DNA from: Myxococcaceae bacterium
GTDB lineage: Bacteria; Myxococcota; Myxococcia; Myxococcales; UBA5297
Direction of reading: 5' to 3'
Assembly: GCA_017500825.1 (NCBI GenBank)
Contig: JAFVYB010000061.1
Span: 1-40,276, forward strand
DNA: 40,276 bases
Part shown: positions 18,601 through 26,287 of the stretch, one piece after another
How the letters are laid out: each line of letters starts with the position of its first letter
Position numbering within the stretch: position 1 is the stretch's first letter
Notes under the pieces: model-generated
The model's database searches: none
What the model was told of the DNA's origin: nothing
The model's input: the letters and a program-made list of their open reading frames with translations, nothing else
Position numbers and translations under genes: made by a program

Positions 18601-18851
18601 CGCGCCCACGCCGCCTCGTCGCCAGAGAGACGGGCCTGTTCGCCGAGTCCGCGCGCCAGTTTGGCGGCCGCGTTGAACTCCTCGCGCTCGATCAGCTCGT
18701 CGAGGCGCTTCCAGGCGCTGCTCTCCTCAAGCGGCTTGTCTTTGGCGAGCGCGGCCAGGGGCAGGGCGAGCGAGAGGAGGCAGGCGAGGACACGGGCCAG
18801 ACGCCAGTGGCGGACATGGGGCGCCGGATGACTCGGATGGGCGGTCTGCAT
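12633..18851 (-). CDS. Alpha-2-macroglobulin-like protein lacking the thioester
   Basis: This 2072-residue periplasmic protein is of the bacterial alpha-2-macroglobulin family, proposed to trap proteases that reach the periplasm. ATG 18851 is preferred over the in-frame ATG at 18872 because AGGAG lies 6 nt before it. A Sec signal peptide ends near ALA36. A long helical N-terminal domain (to about residue 450) is followed by MG-type beta domains such as YTDRGVYRPGQTVHWKVVPY and SVPDA-type EFTVPDALTSWRLWAVALT, then an alpha-solenoid with ASATWHF-type ending. At the thioester position the sequence is PYASVESIMSR (residues 1529-1539): the Cys and Gln of the C-x-E-Q motif are both Ser. It therefore resembles the non-thioester subgroup exemplified by E. 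coli YfaS. No adjacent penicillin-binding protein 1C gene is visible. Confidence 0.92.
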   Translation of the reverse strand: MQTAHPSHPAPHVRHWRLARVLACLLSLALPLAALAKDKPLEESSAWKRLDELIEREEFNAAAKLARGLGEQARLSGDEAAWARALTREVSLLVSSHGYERAVTRLLDIDPPRSTTWRAALALTRANALMRYRSAYSRDIDRRERVVSEGNKPIELWTRREINAAINDAFAEAWELRVALAVVPFRDLAPVIERNDYPEAIRPSPRDALTYLWIDALTDQANWRPAEQSNTFALDMDDLLRPDPALFEPEILTGEAIHPLLKVGVLASDLARWHLSRGEREAALEVLRVRMEALVPALNAAQRDLVLADFEKELGGFSEEPWSAMARASLARELLIRDQPGDRARALQIARTGRVQFPDSAGQAHCQAVEAAITAPRFSLSVKAVDGPRQRSIELRHTNLSKIFLRAVPVDFDDLIAGKPPFDDETADRQQWHTRLSELAQNKAVADWSVRLTDPGDFRTHTTFITPPLDTPGTYVIFASRQEDFVERGDNWWRSDLRANAFVVSNLAIVEDKLKEAHIARVLDARTGAPIADAEVEVYRRELGEKGWGEFRKTSTLRTDLAGEVKIDIRDGRRLGEYLLRARKGEDETHTLTPQSLSSIRSLSDQGPMALEARRHRPIDKALIYTDRGVYRPGQTVHWKVVPYRHEEARARFSTLRGAAIEVALVDANGRRVAIKKVKSDTFGAAHGAFELPTDRALGAWHLRVSRVDTKKRDGWLGTQSIRVEEYKRPTFEVAIDESLGKAAQINEPVSVSGTARTFYGSQINAGEARWSVVRRVFSPWRPFFQPPRSRYRPPPRQTPEIIASGTAALDAEGRFKFEFTPRADPSEEKTWPEQRYRFTVRVEVTDLGGETREAVRDIALGFRTIDAELRMPAGFVDAGRAFEISALRTATDGSPRPGHGRFWVTRLALPASTPSPADLPRPQDPDRDPRSALPGDTMRSRADSDYSLEQALALQPEGERVADGQVSHDARGLGAIHIPRLKPGAYRLHYATEDDKGRPIERQIDFIAASSAPDLALPAVLVADKSTVRPGEKLRLLVHSGRLGQRLLLEVFRAGQRVSHRWIVAGKDAALREIAITEEDRGGFSVRLSAVMDWQPVSISVDIDVPYDDRALDIAFERFRDRTRPGAKERLRLKVSRRDGRRLNARDIEMFAYAYDRSLEAFAEHRPVNPIDFLPNRRGAPRPVSVLGDDFPLTRHGRLDSDRVSRPRFLNVKPIFRPDRLRAIDPHGVYRPDLPGFSRRAKSAFALAANAIAESDSAQPKIMGATPSPEQEARARVNREPQETEQAAAIEPGNACAREDFRETAFWIPAVRMNRDGSATIEFTVPDALTSWRLWAVALTRELNAGIAERTFESARELMARPRLPRFVREGDRAALAVTVDSAADRTLTGEVSIALLDPVTGGDISARYGLDAGQARTAFTLDKGKSQTFTFPLQVPPGVGEVDVKACARTSDGKLVDSEVRPLPVLPSRTHLSQSRFAALRGHERRTLSFDVNQGDASLVSEALVVTVDANLVDGALAALPSLWRTPYASVESIMSRLVAASVMTGLARDFPALGKRAQKLAKQRTTRLLPFDEDDPNRKIALEETPWLSAAQGGASGDEVLSILDPEVARDEREKALRKLRQAQHHSGGFAWWPGGRPSVHMTLQVLAGFARMAEFGAEIPRDIAFKAWRFLAAWHESEIDAWLSQPKDKDASKVALATFFNFVASAFDGQRGAEVLPSRDKRQKLLDFSFRHRRELSPMSRGQLALTLKRMGREEDAKLVFASVMDAARTTADEGTFWQPEAKSWLWYRDTIESHAFALRVLSEIAPKDPRRDGLVQWLFLNRKLNQWKSTRASAEAIYAIAHHARATGRLEAVDRVRVTLGNERHELAFDPARQSAPKKRQIALAPTAIDAKALAGIAFEQKTPGLMFASATWHFSTEELAIAASGDLFSVRRDYFRRVIRAGEWALEPLDEGAALKVGDEIEVRLTIAARHGAEYVHLRDPRAAGTEPVNARSGPRFDHALAYRQEVRDSALNLFFDSLPAGEFTFRYRLKATMAGEFRASPATLQSVYAPEFTAHSSGARLTIAP

Positions 18852-18983
18852 AGGGGGCTCCTGCGCGGGCATGGCCTCGCGGGCGTTTTTTGGAAATTGC
18901 GCGTAGAGGAAAAACGGGGACTATCCGCCGCGTTTTTTAGACCCCGCCCAACGCCGCCCCAACTCTTTGCCCTGGAGGTTGTC

Positions 18984-20090
18984 ATGGACCGAATCATCGC
19001 CGCCCTGCTCTTGAGCCTGAGCCTGGGCCTGTTGCCCGCCTGTTCCGAGTCGATCGAGGAGAGCGGCGACACCGAACCGACGGACGCCACCGTTCAAGAC
19101 GCGCCCGACGCCGCGGACGAAGGCGACAGCGGCTACACCCTGATCGTTCCCGATGCCTCCGAGGAACAGCCCGACGCCAATCCCTATGTCCCACCCGAGC
19201 CGCCCGGCACCTCCATCGTCTGGCTGCACACCGGCACCACGCTCTACAAGGGCGACCTCGCCGTCCGCCCATTTACCTACGAGAAGGTGGGCGATTTCGT
19301 CTGTGACGACTACACGTCGGTGGTCACCAACGCGCAGCAGCTGACCTCGATCACCGATTTGGCCGTGGATCAGGACGACAACCTCTACGGCGTTACCGCC
19401 CGGGCCATCCTTCCGCTCGCCATCGAGAACGGCGAAGTCCGCTGCACCGACATCTGGCCGTTCCCCTCTGGCACCGCGCGCGTCAACGGTCTGACCTTCG
19501 CCCCCAAGGGCACGCTCGCCGCCGCCAAGGAAGTCCTGGTCGGCGCCGACGACGACGGCAAGCTGTGGCGCATCGACGAGACGACGGGCGCGGTCACCCA
19601 GATCGGCAGCTTTGGCCAGGTCCCGGCAAAGGACGGCCAGGGCAACGCCTACGACAGCGAGTTCGTCGGCGAGGACTTCATGCTCTCGGGCGACATCGTC
19701 TTCATGTCCAACGCCGGCAATCCTGTCGGCTTCGCCACCGTGATCGAGTGCAAGCACTGCGGCACCAGGGTCGACACCCTCGTCGAGATCGACCTCTCCA
19801 AGCTGCGCGACGGCAACACCGAGTCGGTCGTCAAGTCGAATCGCGGCCAGGTCCTCAAGAGCGCCACCTGCGACGGCGCGGCGGTCGAGGGCTATGACCT
19901 GATGTATGGCATCGCCGCCTATGACGCGCAGGTCTACGGCTTCTCCGACTCGGGCGAGATCGTCGAGATCTCCAACGTCGACGGCACAGCCTGTCGCATC
20001 GCCCAGGGCGAGGACGAGACAGGGACAGCGCTGCGCTTCTACGGCGCCGGCATCTCGACCGCGGCCAAGGTGGTCGTCGAGTTCAACTGA
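18984..20090 (+). CDS. Lipoprotein of unknown function
   Basis: This 368-residue secreted protein has a lipoprotein signal peptide, with lipobox LPAC and the modified Cys at position 20. An Asp/Glu/Pro-rich linker (residues 21-75) follows, then a domain rich in short beta strands and Asp/Gly turns. Segments such as LAVDQDDNLYGVT, LVGADDDGKLWRIDETTGAVTQIG and DAQVYGFSDSGEIVEI look like blades of a beta-propeller. I do not recognise a named family. Several Cys residues (VIECKHCGTR and others) could form disulfides. ATG 18984 follows GGAGG at 6-nt spacing. It is divergent from the alpha-2-macroglobulin gene across 132 nt and is followed by the leuS promoter. Confidence 0.85.
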   Translation: MDRIIAALLLSLSLGLLPACSESIEESGDTEPTDATVQDAPDAADEGDSGYTLIVPDASEEQPDANPYVPPEPPGTSIVWLHTGTTLYKGDLAVRPFTYEKVGDFVCDDYTSVVTNAQQLTSITDLAVDQDDNLYGVTARAILPLAIENGEVRCTDIWPFPSGTARVNGLTFAPKGTLAAAKEVLVGADDDGKLWRIDETTGAVTQIGSFGQVPAKDGQGNAYDSEFVGEDFMLSGDIVFMSNAGNPVGFATVIECKHCGTRVDTLVEIDLSKLRDGNTESVVKSNRGQVLKSATCDGAAVEGYDLMYGIAAYDAQVYGFSDSGEIVEISNVDGTACRIAQGEDETGTALRFYGAGISTAAKVVVEFN

Positions 20091-20185
20091 CGGACAGGCA
20101 CAGCGCCTGAAGGCGCGAATCTGGCGGCGTCCATCTCCCCTGTGAGGTGGGCGCCGTCGCCGTTTTGGGCCGCCCGCGTTGCCGG

Positions 20186-20214
20186 TTGCCGATTCAGACC
20201 CCGGTCCCTATAAG
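20186..20214 (+). promoter_or_regulatory. Predicted sigma-70 promoter of leuS
   Basis: TTGCCG at 20186-20191 and TATAAG at 20209-20214 are separated by 17 bp, a good match to -35 and -10 boxes. The predicted transcript would start near 20221, leaving a leader of about 67 nt before the leuS start codon. It lies in the 197-nt gap after the lipoprotein gene. Confidence 0.6.
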
Positions 20215-20234
20215 GCGCGCCCTTTTTCAACCGC

Positions 20235-20275
20235 CGGGAGGGGCCTCCAGAGGGGGCGCACCCTCCCGTTTTTTT
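20235..20275 (+). terminator. Terminator-like hairpin in the leuS leader (possible attenuator)
   Basis: CGGGAGGG (20235-20242) pairs perfectly with CCCTCCCG (20261-20268). An inner stem GCCTCC (20243-20248) pairs with GGGGGC (20252-20257), closing on an AGA loop. Seven T residues follow at 20269-20275, so this has the full form of an intrinsic terminator. It sits between the predicted leuS promoter and the leuS ribosome-binding site GGGAG (20276-20280). The sequence CTCCC at 20263-20267 could also pair with that ribosome-binding site. It may act as an attenuator or simply end upstream transcription. Confidence 0.7.
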
Positions 20276-20287
20276 GGGAGTCGAGCC

Positions 20288-22774
20288 GTGCAAGAGACCT
20301 ATGTGCCGCAGTCAATCGAGCCGAAGTGGCAGGCGCGCTGGGAGAAGGAGTCGCTCTTCAAGCTGAAGGGCCAGGGCGAAAAACGCTACATCCTGGAGAT
20401 GTTTCCCTACCCCTCCGGCAAGATGCACATGGGGCACGTGCGCAACTACCTGATCGGCGACGTGCTGGCCCGCTACTTCCGGGCGCGCGGCTTTGACGTG
20501 TTGCACCCGATGGGCTGGGACGCGCTGGGACTGCCCGCAGAGAACGCCGCCATCCAGGACGGTCGCCATCCGGCTGAGCGCACGCGCGAGAACGTCGCCC
20601 AGTTCAAGGCCGAGATGAAGTCGGTCGGCTACTCCTACGACTGGGACCGCGAGCTGGCCACGAGCGACCCCGAGTATTACCGCTGGAACCAGTGGTTCTT
20701 CCTCAAGATGCGCCAGATGGGGCTCGTCTACCGCCGCATGAACCGCGTCAACTGGTGCACGAGCTGCGCCACGGTGATCGCCAACGAGCAGGTCAAGGAC
20801 GGCCTGTGCGAGCGCTGCGGCTGCGAGGTCGCCCTGAAGCGGATGCCGGAGTGGGCGTTCCGCATCACCCGCTATTCGCAGAAGCTGCTCGACAACCTCG
20901 ACACGCTCACCGACTGGCCCGACCGCGTGACCTCGATGCAGCGCCACTGGATTGGCCGTTCGCCGGGCGCCGAGATCGTCTTCAAGATCGACGGTTCGGA
21001 CGATGCCGCGCTCACCGTCTTCACCACGCGCGCCGACACCCTCTTTGGCGTCACCTATGTCGTGGTCGCGCCCGATCATCCGCTGATACCGAGGCTGGTG
21101 AACGACGAAACGCGCGATGCCGTGGCCGCCTTTGCCGACGCCCAGGCCAAAAAGGCCGCGCAGGCCAAGAAGGACGAAGAGCCGGACAAGGAGGGCGTCT
21201 TCACCGGCGCCTACGCCATCCATCCCTTCACCGGCGCCAAGGTCCCGGTCTGGGCCGCCAACTTCGTCGTCTCCGATTACGGCACGGGCGCGGTCATGAG
21301 CGTCCCGGCGCACGACCAGCGCGACTTCGAGTTCGCCCAAAAATACGGCCTGACGATCCGCGCCGTGATCCGCCCCGCCGAAGGCGATTCGATCGACGCC
21401 TCCGCGCTCGAACACGCCTTTGAGGACGACGGCGTCATGATCGACTCCGAGGGCTTCAGCGGACTCACCTCTGCCGAGGGGCGCGAGAAGATCGGCGCCG
21501 CGCTCCAGCAAAAGGGCCTTGGCGGACCTGCCGTCACCTACCGCCAGCGCGACTGGGGATTTTCCCGCCAGCGCTACTGGGGAACGCCCATTCCCGTCGT
21601 CTACTGCGACAAGTGCGACCCCGATCACGAGGGCATCAGCGTGCCGGAGAGCGATCTGCCCGTGCGCATGCCCGACATCGACGTCGCCAAGGTTCTGACC
21701 GGTCGCGGGGAGCCGCCGCTCGCCAAGGTGCCCGAGTTCGTCAACACCACCTGCCCCAAGTGTGGCGGTCCGGCGCGCCGCGAGGTGGAGACGATGGACA
21801 CGTTCGTCGACTCGACCTGGTATTACGCGCGCTACCTCTCGCCGCGCCTCGACACGGCGCCAGTCGACGCCGAGGTGGCCGCGAGGATGCTGCCGGTGGA
21901 CATCTACGTCGGCGGTCCCGAGCACGCGGTGATGCACCTGCTCTACTTCCGCTTCTGGACGATGGTGATGAAGGAGCTGGGGCTCGTGACGGTCGAGGAG
22001 CCGGTCAAACGGCTGGTGACGCAGGGCATCGTCAACGGTCCGGACGGCCGCAAGATGTCCAAGCGCTGGGGCAACGTCGTCTCGCCGCGCGACATCGTCG
22101 CCAAATACGGCGCGGACGCGGCGCGCACCTTTGTGATGTTCGCCGGGCCGCCAGAGAAGGACATCGACTGGTCCGACGAGCAGGTCGAGGGCTGCGCGCG
22201 CTTCCTCAACCGCGTCTGGCGTCTGGCCTTCGCCAACGTGGGAACGGCACGCCATGACAAACCCATGGGCGGCGAGACGGGCAGGGCGCTGGAGATTCGC
22301 CGCGCCGCGCATCGCGCCCTCGCCAAGGTGACCGACGACATCGAGCGGCTCTCCTTCAACACCGCCATCGCCCGCGTCATGGAGCTGGTGAACACGCTCA
22401 CGCCGATGAAGCCCGAAGGCGACGCCGAAGAGGCGGCCATGGCCGAGGCGATCCGACTGCTCGCGGCGATGCTCTCGCCCGTGGCCCCGCACCTCGCCGA
22501 GGAGATCTCCGAGAGCTACGGCGCCACCGAGTGCCTGCAGATTCAGGGCTGGCCCGCGTTCGATCCCGCGCTCGCGGCGCAGACCGAGGTCAACTACGCC
22601 ATCCAGGTGAACGGCAAACTGCGCGGCCAGATTCAGGTCGCGGCCGACGCCGACAAAGATGCGGTCATCGCCCTGGCCAAAGCCGACGCCAAAATCGCCG
22701 CCCAGCTCGACGGCAAGACCATCCGCAAGGAGGTCTTTGTGCCCACGCGCCTCGTCAACTTCGTGGTCGGCTGA
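20288..22774 (+). CDS. leuS: Leucyl-tRNA synthetase
   Basis: LeuS charges tRNA-Leu with leucine in the cytoplasm. The protein has 828 residues, close to the usual bacterial length of about 860. The class I HIGH motif is HMGH (47-50) in PYPSGKMHMGHVRNY. The zinc-binding CTSCATV...CERCGC region and the CP1 editing domain with TTRADTLFGVTYVVVAP follow. The KMSKS motif is KMSKR (589-593), and the C-terminal anticodon-binding region and the tail RKEVFVPTRLVNFVVG are intact. The start is GTG 20288, with GGGAG 7 nt upstream; in-frame upstream codons run through the terminator hairpin and are unlikely to be translated. Confidence 0.98.
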   Translation: MQETYVPQSIEPKWQARWEKESLFKLKGQGEKRYILEMFPYPSGKMHMGHVRNYLIGDVLARYFRARGFDVLHPMGWDALGLPAENAAIQDGRHPAERTRENVAQFKAEMKSVGYSYDWDRELATSDPEYYRWNQWFFLKMRQMGLVYRRMNRVNWCTSCATVIANEQVKDGLCERCGCEVALKRMPEWAFRITRYSQKLLDNLDTLTDWPDRVTSMQRHWIGRSPGAEIVFKIDGSDDAALTVFTTRADTLFGVTYVVVAPDHPLIPRLVNDETRDAVAAFADAQAKKAAQAKKDEEPDKEGVFTGAYAIHPFTGAKVPVWAANFVVSDYGTGAVMSVPAHDQRDFEFAQKYGLTIRAVIRPAEGDSIDASALEHAFEDDGVMIDSEGFSGLTSAEGREKIGAALQQKGLGGPAVTYRQRDWGFSRQRYWGTPIPVVYCDKCDPDHEGISVPESDLPVRMPDIDVAKVLTGRGEPPLAKVPEFVNTTCPKCGGPARREVETMDTFVDSTWYYARYLSPRLDTAPVDAEVAARMLPVDIYVGGPEHAVMHLLYFRFWTMVMKELGLVTVEEPVKRLVTQGIVNGPDGRKMSKRWGNVVSPRDIVAKYGADAARTFVMFAGPPEKDIDWSDEQVEGCARFLNRVWRLAFANVGTARHDKPMGGETGRALEIRRAAHRALAKVTDDIERLSFNTAIARVMELVNTLTPMKPEGDAEEAAMAEAIRLLAAMLSPVAPHLAEEISESYGATECLQIQGWPAFDPALAAQTEVNYAIQVNGKLRGQIQVAADADKDAVIALAKADAKIAAQLDGKTIRKEVFVPTRLVNFVVG

Positions 22775-23197
22775 GTCCGCCCCGCCCGCGGCGCTTTGAG
22801 ACCGCGCTTCGCCATCGCCTCGCGCGCGCCGTTCGCTCGCTCAGGGACGACCCGCCGCGAGGTTTTAATGTGATCCGCCGGAGCCCTCTTCAGCGCCCTG
22901 GAGTCGCCAGCGCCCGAGTGCCAAACGAGTGCGCCGGGCATGTCATGTGATCCGCCGGAGCCCTCTTCGGCGCATCGGATGGGCGGTGTCCGCTTTGGCG
23001 CCCTGGCGTGGCTGATGGCTGGGCGCTCCAACGAGGTGCCTCCAAATCGCCCCAGGACGTGAACCTTCGGCGCTCTTTGGGTCGCCTTTAAACAGGACGC
23101 CTTCAAACGCCCGCGCGCCCATTGACCTCGCCCAGGCCTCCGCTCTCGCCCTGACTGACGCCCGCGCCCTTGGCTCGCCGCCAGAGAAAGACACGCC
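22775..23197. other. leuS-lptE intergenic region with a 24-bp direct repeat
   Basis: This 423-nt gap has no convincing gene. It contains a 24-bp perfect direct repeat beginning ATGTGATCCGCCGGAGC at 22868-22891 and 22945-22968, 77 bp apart. The match extends to 28 of 29 bases if the following AGCGC/GGCGC is included. The rest is G+C-rich with no clear terminator after leuS. A TAAACAGG motif lies at 23089-23096, and a similar TAAACAGG occurs before the 24198 gene, but I cannot assign promoter boxes to it. Confidence 0.6.
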
Positions 23198-23746
23198 ATG
23201 AAGGCCATCTGCCCGCCGCGCCCCACCTGCCGCCTGTGCCTCGCCGCGATGTGCGCGCTCCTGTTGGTTTCGGCCTGCGGCTATCGCTTCACGCCCGACG
23301 GCGGCGAATTGCCCGGCGGCGTGCGCGCTGTCTTTGTGCCGATTTTCGACAACGACACGGCAGAGCCGGGACTCGGCGCCTGGTTCACCGACGCCATGCG
23401 GCTCGAACTCAGCCGTGCCGGACGCGAAGGAGGCGAGGCCAGCGACGCCAGACTCGTCGGCCGCATCCTCGAAGTCCGCGACCCGACCGCGATCTACACG
23501 ACAGACGCCTCGGGCCAGGTGCGCCGCACGAGCGCCCGCGTCGAAGCCGTGGTCGAACTCGATTTGATGAAGGGCGACGAGCGCCTGCGCCGCGTTCGAG
23601 TGCGGGGAGGGGAGGACTACCTCGTCTCCACCAGCGCGGCCGGTTCCCTCTCGGTCCTCGAAGACGACGCCAACCGCCGTCTGGCCCTGCGCCGACTCGC
23701 CGAACGCCTCATGCGCGAGGGTTACGAACGCCTGCAGACCTTTTGA
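23198..23746 (+). CDS. lptE: LPS assembly lipoprotein LptE-like
   Basis: LptE is the outer-membrane lipoprotein that plugs the LptD barrel and helps insert LPS into the outer leaflet. This 182-residue protein has a lipoprotein signal with lipobox VSAC and Cys27 as the acylated residue, immediately followed by GYRF, the conserved start of mature LptE-family proteins. Further family-like segments are VFVPIFDNDTAEPGLGAWFTDAMRLEL, VVELDLMK and the C-terminal AERLMREGYERL. LptE sequences diverge widely, so the call rests on the GYRF start, the size and the overall pattern. It fits the LPS genes lpxB and the MsbA-like exporter in the same window. Confidence 0.82.
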   Translation: MKAICPPRPTCRLCLAAMCALLLVSACGYRFTPDGGELPGGVRAVFVPIFDNDTAEPGLGAWFTDAMRLELSRAGREGGEASDARLVGRILEVRDPTAIYTTDASGQVRRTSARVEAVVELDLMKGDERLRRVRVRGGEDYLVSTSAAGSLSVLEDDANRRLALRRLAERLMREGYERLQTF

Positions 23747-24197
23747 TGGTCTCCGCGGGGGGCCGGCTGAACGCCTCGGCGGTTTCGCCCTGAGTCGCGC
23801 TCTTCGTGGCCCGGCCTTGTGGCGCGCGCTGTCGGCACAGACGCGTGTCTCGAAAGGCGCTGTCGGCGAGGTCCCAGATCGTGTGGCGCCATGGGACTGA
23901 CGCGTAGGCGTGGCCCTGCCTCGATGGCGCTTGCCGGTGCCTCTGTGCCCCAGTCGCCATCGCCCGGCCCCGGTGCCTTCCAGTCGCGCTGAACCGCCGC
24001 CTTGACGGGCCTTCCCCTCGCCGAGCGCTGGCTGTCCGCGCCGCGATGTCGAGCTTGTCCGGCGGGTCGCCACGCGCCTGTTTTTGAACCCTCCCCCAGT
24101 AGCCGCTGCTTGACCTCGGTCTGTCCATCCCTAAACAGGCCGCGCGTTCACTCCTGAACGCCCCCTCCAGAGGAGAGACCCTCAGAAGGAGTCCCTG
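23747..24197. other. 451-nt intergenic region before the Cys-rich lipoprotein gene
   Basis: No convincing gene is seen on either strand. TTGACC at 24110-24115, 16 bp before TAAACA (24132-24137), is a weak candidate promoter for the following gene. A strong ribosome-binding site, AGAAGGAG, lies 6 nt before ATG 24198. I see no intrinsic terminator after lptE. Confidence 0.4.
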
Positions 24198-26249
24198 ATG
24201 AAAACAGAGACAAAAAACATTTGGTCTTCGACAAGCGCCCGCATCCTCGGCGCCTTTTTGTTGCTTACGCCCTGCTCGGCGCTGACCGCCTGTGGCGGTG
24301 AAGAGACGACGCCGGCCGGTGGCGGCACGACGGCGGTTTGCGGCAACGGCACGATCGAAGACGGCGAAACGTGCGATGGCGCGGCGCTGCCCGCGGACGC
24401 CCCCGATGGCGCGACCTGCAAGGCCGACTGCTCAGGCTGGGAGACAGAGACCCCCCTGAGCGTGTGCGGCAATGGCGTGATCGAGGACGGTGAAGAGTGC
24501 GACGGCGAGGCGTTGCCCGAGGGCGTGGAAGCTGGAACGACCTGTCTCGACACCTGCCAGCTCAAGGCCCCCAACTGCGGCAACGGCGCGCTCGACATCG
24601 AAGCGGGCGAGGAGTGCGACTACAGCGAGAGCGGCGAGCACCTCCTGCCCAGCGGCATTGGCCAGGGCGCCGAGTGCCTGGCCAACTGCTCCCTCAAGGT
24701 CTGCGGCAACGATCGCGTCGACGAGGGCGAGGCCTGCGACGGGACGGCTTTCCCCGAGGGCACGGCTGAAGGCTCGCTCTGCCTCGAGGACTGCAGCGCC
24801 ATCGATTACTGCCCGGACAACGACGCGAAGATGGCGCCCACCGAGGTGTGCGGCTGCGGCGAATTGGCCGACGATCTGGACAGCGACGAGGACGGGGCAC
24901 CGGACTGTGTCGACGCCTGCCCGCTCGACCGACACATCGCCACCGCGACGAACGAGACCGGCTGCGAGTGCGGTGAGACCAAGGTCGGCGACGTTTGCTA
25001 CCTCAACATCGAAACGGCTGCGGCGTTCATCGAGAACGCGGGCCAGAAGGCGGCGATCCTCAAGGACGACATCAACCTCGGCACGGCGCTGACCATTGAG
25101 GGCGGCAAGGCCAAGTGGACGCCACTCAATACGGCGACCGTCGTCCTCCTCGGCGAGGGCTACACCGTCACGGCGAGCGACCCGAACGGCGCCGAGGGCA
25201 ACCGCCTCACACTCGTCTGCGAAGCCGAATACTGCGGTCTGTTCGAGAGGATTGGCGCCAACGGTAAGCCTGTCACGCTCAGCGGCTTGACCGTCGATCT
25301 CAACATGGAGACCTCGCTGGGTTCCGCCAAGAGCGGCAACGCTGGCCTGCTCGCCGGTGAGCTGGATGGAAAGAGCACGCTGAGCGGCGTTCACGCCAAG
25401 GGCAAGCTCACCGTCGCCGGCGCCGATTACGCTGGCGGCCTTGTCGGCTCTGTCGGCAGCACCGAAACGATCCTCGATAGCTCAGCCCAGGTGACGCTCG
25501 ATGTCACGGGCGCCGAGGCTGTCGGCGGTCTCGTCGGCTACCTCGGGGGCACGCTCTACAACGCCTGGGCCGAGGGCAATGTCTCGCTCAAGAGCAATGG
25601 CACGTTCTCGCTTGGCGGCCTTGTTGGCTTGTTGGACGGGCATGTCGCCAACGCCTACGCCATCGGCGATGTGACCGCGAGCCTGGAGACCAACGCCGGA
25701 AGCAGCAGCGTCGCGGGCTACGCGGGAGGCCTCATCGGCCAGACGACGTCAGGGTCTGATGCCGTCAACGCCTACGCCCTGGGCAAGGTCACGGGCCGTC
25801 CAAACGCCACGGGCGCTGTGGGCGCTTCGATCGACACGGTTGGCGGCACCATCGGCGCCATGGGCATGCTGGGCCAGGCGAAGGGTCTCTACTGGTGGAA
25901 GGGCAGCGGTTCGAATTGCATCGGCAGCGATCCCGCGTCCACCGTGTGCGGCGACCCGTTTGAAGTGGTGAACACGAGCGTTGGAACGATTGGCTGGTAT
26001 GGCGCGAATGAGAACACCACGACTCTTTTAGGGGCCTTGGTTGGGAATCTCGGCACCGAGGCTTTCCCCTGCGCGTGGGAGGATCGGAACGGCGATAACG
26101 AGAACGATACCTGCGTGGTCGCGGACGGCGGTCCCGCCTATCGCATCTGGGTTCACCTCAACGGCGAGAGCCCCGACACCGTGACACTGACAGACAGCGC
26201 GGGCGTCGATCATGTTCTTCGACCCGTTCGCCTCTTTGGCCTGCCGTAA
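24198..26249 (+). CDS. Lipoprotein with Myxococcus Cys-rich repeats and GLUG-like repeats
   Basis: This 683-residue secreted protein has a lipobox LTAC with Cys32. Four 'Myxococcus cysteine-rich' repeats follow at about residues 48-78, 90-120, 127-164 and 169-199. Each starts CGNG or CGND, then has GE-x-CD and two closing Cys, a pattern found mostly in surface proteins of myxobacteria and relatives. Residues 225-245, DDLDSDEDGAPDCVDACP, resemble a calcium-binding thrombospondin type 3 repeat. The C-terminal part (about 395-545) has repeating GGLVG, AYAIGDV and AGGLIGQ segments of GLUG type, probably a beta-helix. It is likely a surface adhesin or structural protein. The function is inferred from domain types only. 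A strong terminator follows. Confidence 0.87.
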   Translation: MKTETKNIWSSTSARILGAFLLLTPCSALTACGGEETTPAGGGTTAVCGNGTIEDGETCDGAALPADAPDGATCKADCSGWETETPLSVCGNGVIEDGEECDGEALPEGVEAGTTCLDTCQLKAPNCGNGALDIEAGEECDYSESGEHLLPSGIGQGAECLANCSLKVCGNDRVDEGEACDGTAFPEGTAEGSLCLEDCSAIDYCPDNDAKMAPTEVCGCGELADDLDSDEDGAPDCVDACPLDRHIATATNETGCECGETKVGDVCYLNIETAAAFIENAGQKAAILKDDINLGTALTIEGGKAKWTPLNTATVVLLGEGYTVTASDPNGAEGNRLTLVCEAEYCGLFERIGANGKPVTLSGLTVDLNMETSLGSAKSGNAGLLAGELDGKSTLSGVHAKGKLTVAGADYAGGLVGSVGSTETILDSSAQVTLDVTGAEAVGGLVGYLGGTLYNAWAEGNVSLKSNGTFSLGGLVGLLDGHVANAYAIGDVTASLETNAGSSSVAGYAGGLIGQTTSGSDAVNAYALGKVTGRPNATGAVGASIDTVGGTIGAMGMLGQAKGLYWWKGSGSNCIGSDPASTVCGDPFEVVNTSVGTIGWYGANENTTTLLGALVGNLGTEAFPCAWEDRNGDNENDTCVVADGGPAYRIWVHLNGESPDTVTLTDSAGVDHVLRPVRLFGLP

Positions 26250-26287
26250 TCGCGTGACCGCCTGACCAAGGCGCGTTTCAAGCCAAG

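Noticed and set aside
18852..18872. Upstream ATG as the start of the alpha-2-macroglobulin gene
   Set aside because: It has no ribosome-binding site; the ATG at 18851 has AGGAG at 6-nt spacing, which lies inside the proposed extension.
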